Part shown: in pieces, positions 40,345-47,791 of the stretch | How positions within the stretch are numbered: the stretch's first letter is position 1 | Layout: each line of letters begins with the position of its first letter | Source of the DNA: Enterobacteriaceae bacterium LSJC7 | GTDB lineage: Bacteria > Pseudomonadota > Gammaproteobacteria > Enterobacterales > Enterobacteriaceae | Length of the DNA: 64,000 nucleotides | Reading direction: 5' to 3' | Assembly (NCBI GenBank): GCA_000302695.1 | Contig: AMFN01000014.1 | Span: 62,001-126,000, forward strand | The notes under the pieces: generated by a model | Database searches by the model: none | Told to the model about the DNA's origin: nothing | The model's input: only the letters and a program-made list of their open reading frames with translations | Made by a program: the position numbers and the translations under genes

Positions 40345-40840
40345 TAGGCCCATCCGTATTGCTTTCACTGTGCAAAATGTCAGAGGCGTCAGGACCTGAC
40401 AGCATGTGTGCCGCGCGTGCTTTAATGGCATCCAGCACCTGTTCAAACACGGCCAGCTGTTCTGGCGTCACGTCTTTTAGCATCTCTGCGCGTACGGCTT
40501 GTGCGGCTTCATCAAGCTGTTGCAGCATGTCGGCACCTTTTTCTGTGATGTGCAGCACTCTGGCGCGCTTGTCGTTGTGGTCTTCAACGCGGGTAATGAG
40601 ATTGTTCTTTTCGAGCCAGACGATAGCCCTGGAGCAGGTGGAGATTTCCAGGTTCAGAAAGGTGTTGATTTGGGTCAGGTTGCAGCCATTGCCCAGTTCT
40701 TCAATGGTGCTGAGTACCAGCCAGTGCGGGCGGTTCATCCAGGTAAACTTGATGGAATCTTCCATCACGCTTTGCCACAAACGGTTAGTCACATCCAGGT
40801 GGATGCCCAATGGACGTGGACGATGTGGTTTCATACTCAT
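40265..40840 (-). CDS. MarR-family transcriptional regulator
   Basis: 191 residues. Winged-helix MarR core: QINTFLNLEISTCSRAIVWLEKNNLITR (recognition region), then the wing VEDHNDKRARVLHITEKG. It is first in the hydroxylase operon and sits 12 bp behind a 20-bp palindrome, so it very likely represses its own operon and, through the matching site, xdhC. The C-terminus is long for the family and overlaps the cytochrome gene; the last ~30 residues may be a by-product of the overlap. A decayed paralogue is found at 42300-42473. Confidence 0.88.
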   Translation of the reverse strand: MSMKPHRPRPLGIHLDVTNRLWQSVMEDSIKFTWMNRPHWLVLSTIEELGNGCNLTQINTFLNLEISTCSRAIVWLEKNNLITRVEDHNDKRARVLHITEKGADMLQQLDEAAQAVRAEMLKDVTPEQLAVFEQVLDAIKARAAHMLSGPDASDILHSESNTDGPNEKTLHQKPARTTAGHGPRRKPGSGQ

Positions 40841-40852
40841 TGACTGGCCTTA

Positions 40853-40872
40853 TTACTTGCATTTGCAAATAA
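40853..40872 (-). promoter_or_regulatory. MarR-type operator upstream of marR
   Basis: TTACTTGCATTTGCAAATAA on the plus strand, centred 22 bp before the marR start and close to its ribosome site (AAGG). It is the same palindrome as at 34697-34716 except in the centre. Confidence 0.72.
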
Positions 40873-41335
40873 ACTGGCACTCGCAGGCTGGCTCTGCAAG
40901 AAAATTGCGTCATGTTCGTCGATTGATTTGCAAAACCTGGAACCGCTGCACACATTTTCTGCAACACGTCAGGGTAATGAAATACACAGGTGAGTGGCTG
41001 GTGAACATTGCTACGCCGTTCGTCCTGGTGACTGGAATACGTTGAGTTCTTCAGCGGTTCAGCGGGGCGCATACCTTGTTTCGGTTTTTACGCGGCACAT
41101 GCCATTTATATTGGGATTTTCTTAATAAAAATGAGGGCAATCAAAATGAATGACGCTATTGAAAATAAGGTTATAGGGCAAGGTGGGGGATAAAAGGGCT
41201 AACGTTAAAGCAGGGTTAATTCCACTGGCCATGAGAAAAGAGTGGGATGTCATTTTTATTTGCAAAGGGAGTGGTAGTCAGTGTGTAAAAAAGTGGATAT
41301 AACGGATAGAAATGTAACGCTGTAGCAGGAAAAAC
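40873..41335. promoter_or_regulatory. Divergent region between marR and lysE-type gene
   Basis: About 460 bp without a gene. Half-sites resembling the MarR operator occur at 40926-40932 (TTTGCAA) and near 41248-41255 (TTTGCAAA). The MarR system might therefore also touch the exporter, but this is weak. Otherwise nothing is recognised. Confidence 0.35.
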
Positions 41336-41965
41336 ATGACCTTTTCACACGAGTTAATTTTGCTCTACACCACTTACTTTGTTGCTACCGCCAGTCCGGG
41401 GCCAAGTAATATGGCTATTATGGGTGTGGCGATGAAAAAGGGGCGCGCAGCCGGGCTGGCGCTGGCAAGTGGCGTGATTAGCGGCTCGATGCTGTGGGCA
41501 CTGCTGGCGGCCGGTGGCGTTCTCACCGTGCTGGCGACTTTTGCACATCTGTTGATTATATTGAAAATCGGCGGGGGGATATATTTATTATGGCTGGCCT
41601 TTAAAGCAGGTAAATCAGCGCTGTGCCGAGTGGATGCCGTTGAGTTTAAAAGTAGCCATGAAAGCGAGGCATTGGGTAAATTGTTCCGCCAGGGGATTCT
41701 GATGCATATTGGTAACCCCAAAGCCATTCTCACCTGGGTGGCGATTATGTCTATATCGCTCAAGCCAGACGCGGCTGTCTCTTCCTTACCAATTATTATA
41801 GGTGGTTGTGCTGTTATTTGCGTGCTGGTTTTCTGTGGCTATGCATTATTATTTTCTACCGCAGTCATGACCGCATTTTACCGTCGAATCCATCGCGGGC
41901 TTGATGCGCTGTTAGCATGCTGTTTTGCGATTGCCGGAATAAAACTGTTGCATAGCAGCAGTTAG
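41336..41965 (+). CDS. LysE/RhtB-family amino acid exporter
   Basis: 209 residues with six hydrophobic segments. The N-terminal signature ATASPGPSNMAIMGVAMKKGRAAGLALASGV is typical of the RhtB branch (quoted by its pattern ASPGPS...G...G), and GNPKAILTWVAI in helix 4. It exports amino acids or derivatives. It stands alone between the hydroxylase operon and the repeat-bordered cluster. Substrate unknown. Confidence 0.87.
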   Translation: MTFSHELILLYTTYFVATASPGPSNMAIMGVAMKKGRAAGLALASGVISGSMLWALLAAGGVLTVLATFAHLLIILKIGGGIYLLWLAFKAGKSALCRVDAVEFKSSHESEALGKLFRQGILMHIGNPKAILTWVAIMSISLKPDAAVSSLPIIIGGCAVICVLVFCGYALLFSTAVMTAFYRRIHRGLDALLACCFAIAGIKLLHSSS

Positions 41966-41996
41966 CGATGACGCTTATCTCCTGCGGTATATCTGC

Positions 41997-42027
41997 ATGC
42001 CCACTGTCGGCAATGAGAAGTGGGCAT
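41997..42027 (+). terminator. Hairpin after the LysE-type gene
   Basis: A 9-bp perfect stem ATGCCCACT / AGTGGGCAT with a 13-nt loop, 32 bp past the stop and followed by ATTAA. No strong T-run. Confidence 0.45.
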
Positions 42028-42147
42028 ATTAACGCCACTGTATTTGAGCGCGCATTTCCAGGTATGCGCTCTCCTGCCCTGGCATAGCAGAAATACGGGA
42101 TGAGCCGTTGTTTGCCTGATAATCCGCAGCGGTTAACGCGTGCCGCG

Positions 42148-42296
42148 TCATAGTAATTCGCCATCCAGCAACGTGGTGCCGTAAGAGTTGTCCACCGTGC
42201 AGCGCTATTTGCCATCGACCTCCAGGCGAAACACATAGGTCGCCCGTCGGGTGGTGTGTGTTTCTCCACCTGCGCCGTCTGGAAAGCACAGATGGG
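42148..42296 (-). repeat. Left copy of 149-bp direct repeat (SnoaL-like gene 3' end)
   Basis: By eye 145 of 149 positions match 52472-52620, in the same orientation and at a constant offset of 10,324 bp. The match starts exactly at the stop codon of the SnoaL-like gene. The fragment encodes its last ~49 residues, with one Trp codon changed to TAG. The rest of the gene is missing and is replaced by marR-like sequence. Confidence 0.85.
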
Positions 42297-42299
42297 AAA

Positions 42300-42473
42300 A
42301 GCTGTTTATTTTGTTAATGTTTTTGCTGTTTTCCAGTTCTTTAATGGCGCTAAGTGCCAGACAGTGCGGATGGTTCATCCAGGTAAACTTGATGGAGTCT
42401 TCCATGACGCTTTGCCACAAACGGTTATCACATCCAGGTGGATGTCCAACTGACGTGAGCGATGTGGTTTCAT
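42300..42473 (-). pseudogene. Truncated, frameshifted marR paralogue fused to the repeat
   Basis: From ATG 42473 the frame reads MKPHRSRQLDIHLDV like the intact MarR. After a frameshift near 42430 the next frame reads WQSVMEDSIKFTWMNHPHCLALSAIKELEN, again MarR. At about 42300 the homology stops and the SnoaL-like 3' end begins. DNA similarity to 40690-40980 runs through the start region and promoter, but with many substitutions, so it is an old paralogue or a foreign homologue. Confidence 0.8.
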
Positions 42474-42489
42474 AATCTCACTGGCCTTA

Positions 42490-42509
42490 TTACTTGTATT
42501 TGCAAATAA
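42490..42509 (-). promoter_or_regulatory. Decayed MarR-type operator before the marR fragment
   Basis: TTACTTGTATTTGCAAATAA, one base away from the intact marR operator, in the equivalent position before the pseudogene start. It supports the idea that the motif is the regulator's target. Between 42510 and 42818 no further feature is seen. Confidence 0.6.
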
Positions 42510-42818
42510 ATGGGCACTCGCGGGCTGGCTTTGTAAGAAAATTGCGCCAGGTTCGTTGATTGATTTGCAAAATCTGGAACAGCTGCGCACATCTTCTGCA
42601 AGGATGAGGGCTGTAAAAATGAGCAGGTTAGCACTGTTAATCCGTATTCAGGTATGCTTATTCAGGGCCTTTAGTGTGTCAGAGTAGTCAGCTGTGGTGG
42701 GTATGTCGCTGGAGTGATGGGGCGTTTATATATGAGGATGTTCTTTAGTGGAATAACCCTGTGCCGTAGATCACTCAGCCCTGTGTTTTGCGGATGGCAA
42801 CGGAGTGGGGTTTCCAGA

Positions 42819-42844
42819 ATGCCCAAATGCAAGCGTTTGGGCAT
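42819..42844 (-). terminator. Hairpin at the end of the oxygenase operon
   Basis: A perfect 9-bp stem ATGCCCAAA / TTTGGGCAT with an 8-nt loop, 16 bp past the oxygenase stop on the minus strand. A T-rich tail is not evident. Confidence 0.5.
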
Positions 42845-42860
42845 CCTGGTTTATCTGAGA

Positions 42861-43871
42861 TTATTCTGCAACAACAAAACCCGGCAAATTAGCATCAAAG
42901 TAGTCATTATAAACACCCATTGCCTCGGGGCTGCGGAAGCTATAGGTTTTTAACAGCCAGCGCTTTTCTGCCGAGTGCTGGTCATTTACCTGTATAATTT
43001 CGCGGTTGTGTAAAGAGTCTTGATTGGCAAAAGAAAATAAATCCCCTTTATTAATCGAGACCCGGCCTTTTTTCGCTTTTGTGATGGCGACCTTCAAATC
43101 AACCAGTGCTTTGATGGCTTCTGTTGGGGCATCAGGGGCATAAGTTGTGCGTGTGTCGTAATAGCGGAATGTATGCGTATTTTCAAGGATTGGGTGCAGT
43201 TCAGAGTCAATTTGTTTGACATTAGAGTTGCGGGAGTATTCGTCATAGGGCGTCACAAATAACGGTTTTCTTAACCATTCTTGAGATTCTGCTTGCAGAT
43301 TTTCGAGAATCGCTTTGCCGTCCAGGTAGCCTGTATAAATTAGGTTTTCTTCGCTGCAGCGCATGCCTAATAAACTGAGGAAATCAGCCCGGACAGGGTG
43401 AGCTGTACGATCGTTATGAAAATAAAGCTCGCCGTCTGTTTTTTGCGTTTGGGTATTACTGTACTTTTTATCGGCATAAACATCGTGAAAGAAATCACCA
43501 TTGTTACGTGTACGGTAGGCTAACAAGGGCGAATCCGTTAACTGTGCGAACATCTCAAGTAAAGCTTCGCCGACGAAGGTCATCTTTTTAGCATATTTAT
43601 CATTCACCGAATCTGACTGGTCAAATTCAGGGATAACCGTGTCGAGAGGGACATTGCGTAGCAAGTGGGCATTGATGCCTTGATATTTACGCTCTTGCCT
43701 GACTTGCTCACAAGCCTGAACAAAAAAAGAAGGTACCTGGCCATTTTCAATAAGCTGTGTAATGGATTGTTTGAAGAGCCTGTAGTTTTTGTAAGGGCTG
43801 GTCGTAATGGTTCCGATAAGTTTTGATAGCTCTTCTTTTTGAATATCGCTAAACTGTAGTTGGGTGATCAT
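42861..43871 (-). CDS. Fe(II)/2-oxoglutarate oxygenase, clavaminate-synthase/AsnO-like
   Basis: 336 residues. The iron triad is visible: HxD at His152/Asp154 (GELYFHNDRTAHPVRAD) and distal His288 in KGDLFSFANQDSLHNREIIQ (pattern GDL..F.N....H.R), with Arg290 suited to bind 2-oxoglutarate. The context LYFHND..AHP..A...LLGMRC is like AsnO/VioC-type enzymes that beta-hydroxylate free amino acids. Substrate here is unknown. It lies 87 bp behind the LeuD-like gene and probably ends the operon. The DNA is AT-richer than the backbone. Confidence 0.82.
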   Translation of the reverse strand: MITQLQFSDIQKEELSKLIGTITTSPYKNYRLFKQSITQLIENGQVPSFFVQACEQVRQERKYQGINAHLLRNVPLDTVIPEFDQSDSVNDKYAKKMTFVGEALLEMFAQLTDSPLLAYRTRNNGDFFHDVYADKKYSNTQTQKTDGELYFHNDRTAHPVRADFLSLLGMRCSEENLIYTGYLDGKAILENLQAESQEWLRKPLFVTPYDEYSRNSNVKQIDSELHPILENTHTFRYYDTRTTYAPDAPTEAIKALVDLKVAITKAKKGRVSINKGDLFSFANQDSLHNREIIQVNDQHSAEKRWLLKTYSFRSPEAMGVYNDYFDANLPGFVVAE

Positions 43872-43958
43872 AGTCTGATTGCCTTATGTACACTCAAAAC
43901 AGGCGCTGCACCCTGAGAAAGTAAGGCGTCTTGTTTTGAGTTTTTAGGATGTAAGGAA

Positions 43959-44498
43959 TTAAATTTTCCCTGTTTGTCTTCCATAAGCGAATAAGCCGCC
44001 TGCGGCGACAATATTCGCAAGTTCTCCTACCGGAGCGGTGTTCAGAACGCCATCGCGGGTTGTAATGCAATGAGCGTCCAGATCTATATCAATCACATCT
44101 CCCGTTTTCATGGTTCCAGTATCACTGTTGCTATTTAACGCAACGGGCATCAATTGGCCCGTAGAAACACAGTTTCTGAAAAAAATACGGGCAAAAGATT
44201 GAGCTATAACGGCTTTTACTCCTGATGCACCCAACGCGACGACGGCATGCTCACGTGAAGAGCCACAGCCAAAGTTTTTACCAGCCACGATAAAGTCGTA
44301 GCCTGCCAGTCGTGTTTTGGGATTGATAAAGGGTAGAGAACCCTCCGGCAGTCCGCACATCGCCAGTGAGGCGAGTTCTTCACGGCCTTCTTCAGATGCA
44401 GGGTTAATTTTGAGATATTCCGCCGTCAATATTTGATCAGTATCGATATTGTCGCCTAATACATACACTGTGCCGCGCATAATTTTATTAATAGTCAT
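43959..44498 (-). CDS. LeuD-like hydro-lyase small subunit (swivel domain)
   Basis: 179 residues. Starts MRGTVYVLGDNIDTDQILTAEYL within the first 30 residues and carries the swivel motif GKNFGCGSSREHA. It has the pattern of the short archaeal-type LeuD/HacB and dimethylmalate dehydratase small subunits, not of the enteric LeuD of leucine synthesis. It overlaps the large-subunit gene by 11 bp, so the two are made together. As biosynthetic context is a cluster and not leu, a different 2-hydroxy acid substrate is likely. Confidence 0.85.
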   Translation of the reverse strand: MTINKIMRGTVYVLGDNIDTDQILTAEYLKINPASEEGREELASLAMCGLPEGSLPFINPKTRLAGYDFIVAGKNFGCGSSREHAVVALGASGVKAVIAQSFARIFFRNCVSTGQLMPVALNSNSDTGTMKTGDVIDIDLDAHCITTRDGVLNTAPVGELANIVAAGGLFAYGRQTGKI

Positions 44499-45843
44499 TG
44501 GTTAAGTACCGTTCTGGATTCGTAATAAAGCCGGAAACTGCTGTTGCTGCCACAACATAAGGGGAGGCCAGATAAATCATCGAGCCTTTATTACCCATGC
44601 GCCCAACGAAATTGCGGTTAGTGGTTGAGATAACGCTGATAGGATCATGAACCCGACCAAAGGTATCTACCGGGCCTCCACAACAGGCCGCGCACCCAGG
44701 TTCGGAAGATAATTTTACACCTGCACGCGTGAAAATTTCATAAACCGAAATACCATTAATATGGGTTGTAATCAAATTATGAAATACTTCCTTTGTCGCA
44801 GGCACGGCATAAGTGGGGATAGTTACTTTACGTTCAAACAGGATATGTGCTGCCGCGATAAAGTCGGCTGTTTTACCACCGGTGCAAGAGCCAATATAAG
44901 CCTGAGAAATAGCAATGTTCTCAAGTTGCGCAATGGGGACAACATTATCCGGTGAGTGTGGGCGTGCAATAACGCTAGTGATGTCTGTAACATCAATATC
45001 AATGATTCTACTGTATTGCGCATTATCATCAGGTGTAACGACGGTAAACGGTATTGATGTTCTTGTGCTCAAATAATCGAGAGTTGCCTGATTGGGGATC
45101 ATAATACCATTTTTTGCACCGCACTCGACAACCATATTGCACATTGTCATCCGCTCTTCTACTGATAACTCATCAATGACTTCACCTGAGAATTCAATGG
45201 CATTGTACGTAGCGCCTTCAACTCCTAATTCTTTCATTAAAACCAGGATCAAATCTTTAGCCTGAACGCTTTTTGCTTTTTTACCGTGATAATTCACTTT
45301 AATGGTGGGTGGGATCATCAACGGAATTTCACCTGTTCCCAGTGCATATGCACCATCGGTAATACCGACACCAATTGCAAATGTACCGAAAGCGCCTGCC
45401 GTTACGGTGTGTGAATCTGTACCCAGCAACACTTCGCCGGGACGGGTATGCCCGCCTTCTGCCAGGCCGATATGGCACACACCTTTATAATCTGCTGTAC
45501 CTACGTCATAAAAGTGGGTTATACCCTGCTCTTTGGCAAACTCTCGCATTACCCGGATGTTTTGGTTGGCCTGAGGATCAGCGGAATAAATAAAGTGATC
45601 CGGGATCATAATAAAACGGTCGGGGTCCCAGACTTTTGCTTCTTCGCCAAATTCTTTTTTGAAAACGCTGGCGACCCCGGGTGTGCAAGGGTCATGTGAC
45701 ATTAAGATATCGACATTCACGAAAATAACCTCACCTGGAGCAACTCTTTTTCTGTTACTTGCTCTGGCTAATATCTTTTCAGTTAATGTCATTCCGACAC
45801 GGTTATTTGACGGTGTGGAATGATCTTTTTCGTGGATATTCAT
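44488..45843 (-). CDS. LeuC-like hydro-lyase large subunit ([4Fe-4S])
   Basis: 451 residues. Aconitase-superfamily motifs: DVGTADYKGVCHIGLAEGG, LGTDSHTVTAGAFGTFAIGVG, cluster cysteines in YIGSCTGG and PGCAACCGGP. The pattern (MTLTEKILAR, MSHD, VWDPDRFIMIPDHF) follows the archaeal-type LeuC/homoaconitase/dimethylmalate dehydratase branch. With the small subunit it should isomerise or dehydrate a hydroxy-dicarboxylate. No LeuA- or LeuB-like gene is near, so a full chain-extension cycle is not encoded here. Confidence 0.87.
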   Translation of the reverse strand: MNIHEKDHSTPSNNRVGMTLTEKILARASNRKRVAPGEVIFVNVDILMSHDPCTPGVASVFKKEFGEEAKVWDPDRFIMIPDHFIYSADPQANQNIRVMREFAKEQGITHFYDVGTADYKGVCHIGLAEGGHTRPGEVLLGTDSHTVTAGAFGTFAIGVGITDGAYALGTGEIPLMIPPTIKVNYHGKKAKSVQAKDLILVLMKELGVEGATYNAIEFSGEVIDELSVEERMTMCNMVVECGAKNGIMIPNQATLDYLSTRTSIPFTVVTPDDNAQYSRIIDIDVTDITSVIARPHSPDNVVPIAQLENIAISQAYIGSCTGGKTADFIAAAHILFERKVTIPTYAVPATKEVFHNLITTHINGISVYEIFTRAGVKLSSEPGCAACCGGPVDTFGRVHDPISVISTTNRNFVGRMGNKGSMIYLASPYVVAATAVSGFITNPERYLTNDY

Positions 45844-45949
45844 CGTAATCTCCTCATTATAATGAGTTTATTACAACGGAAAGTGCGTTTTTCTTCAATG
45901 CGATTTTAACATATATCGCTTTAGTTTCATTGTGTGCAACCATTGTTCC

Positions 45950-47176
45950 TCAGATGCAACGGTGTTCTTCACTGTGCAGCTTTCGCATATAAAAAACCGC
46001 CGATATGCATACCACAAGAATATATAAAAAAAAGAAAACGAGCATCAAGTTAGTAAAACCTTTGCTCACCAGCAGCCAGGCGCCAAGGGCTAACAAACAT
46101 GCATTACACAACCCGAAGTCACGTTCCATACGTGCAAATAGTTGCATACGTTCGGCTGGCGAATTTGCAGAGAGATCGAGATTTGCCATTGTGACAGGAC
46201 GAATAGTGCCTGAGCCAAAACCTAACAAAACCAGAGCAATTAATCCTGAGGTGAAATAATCTATACCCTGCGTTGCCAGCCATTCGCTACTGGCAAAAAA
46301 AACGAGTGCCGCCGCCATAAACAAACTTGTAGTAACCAAAAGTGCGATAACGCCATAACGTTTGATAAAACTCCCGGCGATTCGAATAGCTCCCCAGGAC
46401 GAAAGCGTAAAACAGCTTAACACTGCCCCAAAAAGCAGTGGATCGACGTTTACCATAATAAAATAAAAAGGAATGAAACCAATAAAAGGTGCGAGCGTAA
46501 ATGCTCGTGAAATGGCGTAAAATAGCATCCAAAAATACTGATCTGTCCGAATAGTGAATGTGGTCATTTCTGCAGGCGCCGCCAGAGAGGGATCTTCTTT
46601 AGGCGGATGAATAAGCATTACACTTCCTACTGAGAGGATGCTCACTAAAATAGCAGCAAGAAACGGCCATTGTGGGTTGTAATCAAACAGAATACTCCCC
46701 AATGACCCGGCGATAAGCGTGGCAATAAACATTCCGCTTTGCGACGTTGTTTGGATTTGCATAAAACGTTGCTGGCTTCCTTTTGTCAGTTGCCGCAACA
46801 AGGCTGCATCTGTCGTCAGGGCGGTTGTGAACCCAGCCCCGCCTATAATCTGCGATACCACGAGCAAAGGGAGATTCACATCGCTTTGCCGTGTGCTCCA
46901 GAGTAGCAGCCCAATACCCAGTGCTTTGGCGAGCTCACCAATAATTACGGCTTGTTTCGGCGAGGTATGGCGTAAGAGCCAGCCGGGAATGCCGCTGCTA
47001 AACGTACTTGTTAAACCGTATAACGCTAGCAGGAAAATAATCCGGTACATGCCGATGTCGATTGTCCAGAAATACAATAGCAGTACCGGTAAATGGAAAT
47101 AACTGCGTGAAATAATACGATAAGCCAGAAATAGTCTCTGGCTTATGGATTCAGGCAGCGGCTGTCTGTTCGTCAT
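45950..47176 (-). CDS. MFS transporter, probable product exporter
   Basis: 408 residues, about 10-12 hydrophobic segments, starting at ATG 47176 in a TAATG overlap with the preceding YrdC gene. No strong subfamily motif was recognised. Coupling to biosynthetic-looking genes and to an HlyD-like adaptor suggests export or self-protection. Codon use is AT-rich like the rest of the cluster. Confidence 0.75.
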   Translation of the reverse strand: MTNRQPLPESISQRLFLAYRIISRSYFHLPVLLLYFWTIDIGMYRIIFLLALYGLTSTFSSGIPGWLLRHTSPKQAVIIGELAKALGIGLLLWSTRQSDVNLPLLVVSQIIGGAGFTTALTTDAALLRQLTKGSQQRFMQIQTTSQSGMFIATLIAGSLGSILFDYNPQWPFLAAILVSILSVGSVMLIHPPKEDPSLAAPAEMTTFTIRTDQYFWMLFYAISRAFTLAPFIGFIPFYFIMVNVDPLLFGAVLSCFTLSSWGAIRIAGSFIKRYGVIALLVTTSLFMAAALVFFASSEWLATQGIDYFTSGLIALVLLGFGSGTIRPVTMANLDLSANSPAERMQLFARMERDFGLCNACLLALGAWLLVSKGFTNLMLVFFFLYILVVCISAVFYMRKLHSEEHRCI

Positions 47177-47778
47177 TATGACAGCATCGCAGCGATATCA
47201 ATGTCACCTTTGCGTAGCGTTTGAATCTTATCGCCAAGTAGTGAAACAATTGTGCTGGAGACGGTTGTCGAAGGGCGTTGTGATGCAGGCAGAATATAGC
47301 CAACGCTATTGCCAAACGTTACTTTTGCGGCGTCAATATCGATAAGAACGTCCGACTCAACACCGGAAAGATTGGCCGAACTCATTGCGAGAGGCCGACC
47401 ATGGAGCCTAATCAGGTCGCGCAGTACGCTTTGCTGATTACAAACCAGCGATACCGAATCAGGCTTAAGGTAGGGATTTTCAGGGACATTTTTCGATGCA
47501 GGTACCACCAAATTTAGCGGGCCTGGCATTGCGGCAATCAATTTTTCCAGTATATCGCGATGGCGGACTTTTGCGACGTCAATATAATCCCATGCCTGCT
47601 CCGGCTCAGAAATAAAAAGCGTGAGAGGCTTCTGACTATCGCGCTTTTTAAGCGCGTAAATTTTCTTGCAGGCATCAATATTCCAGGGATCTGCCGCCAG
47701 AGCATAATTGGTATCAGTCGGAACTAAAACGACATCGCCACGTTTCAGTGCGGCAAGAGTATTATGGATATGTTGCAT
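47176..47778 (-). CDS. YrdC/Sua5-domain protein, copy 1 (motifs intact)
   Basis: 200 residues, a single YrdC domain. The nucleotide and substrate motifs are intact: VPTDTNYAL at 19-27, KKRDSQKPL at 44-52 (KxR...KP), SSANLSG at 133-139 and SSTIVSLL near 170. Canonical TsaC/YrdC makes threonylcarbamoyl-AMP from threonine, bicarbonate and ATP for tRNA t6A. The housekeeping gene should lie elsewhere; this one sits in an operon with transport and LeuCD-like genes, 13 bp behind the HlyD gene. It may activate another amino acid, or protect t6A synthesis. Confidence 0.82.
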   Translation of the reverse strand: MQHIHNTLAALKRGDVVLVPTDTNYALAADPWNIDACKKIYALKKRDSQKPLTLFISEPEQAWDYIDVAKVRHRDILEKLIAAMPGPLNLVVPASKNVPENPYLKPDSVSLVCNQQSVLRDLIRLHGRPLAMSSANLSGVESDVLIDIDAAKVTFGNSVGYILPASQRPSTTVSSTIVSLLGDKIQTLRKGDIDIAAMLS

Positions 47779-47791
47779 TATTTCTCCAGTA

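Noticed and set aside
42205-42420. 71-codon frame as a novel fused protein
   Set aside because: It is a chance fusion of a marR fragment with the repeated SnoaL 3' end, and has a frameshift upstream plus an early stop.
42714-42953. 79-codon plus-strand frame
   Set aside because: It runs antisense into the end of the oxygenase gene, lacks motifs and crosses the hairpin at 42819-42844.
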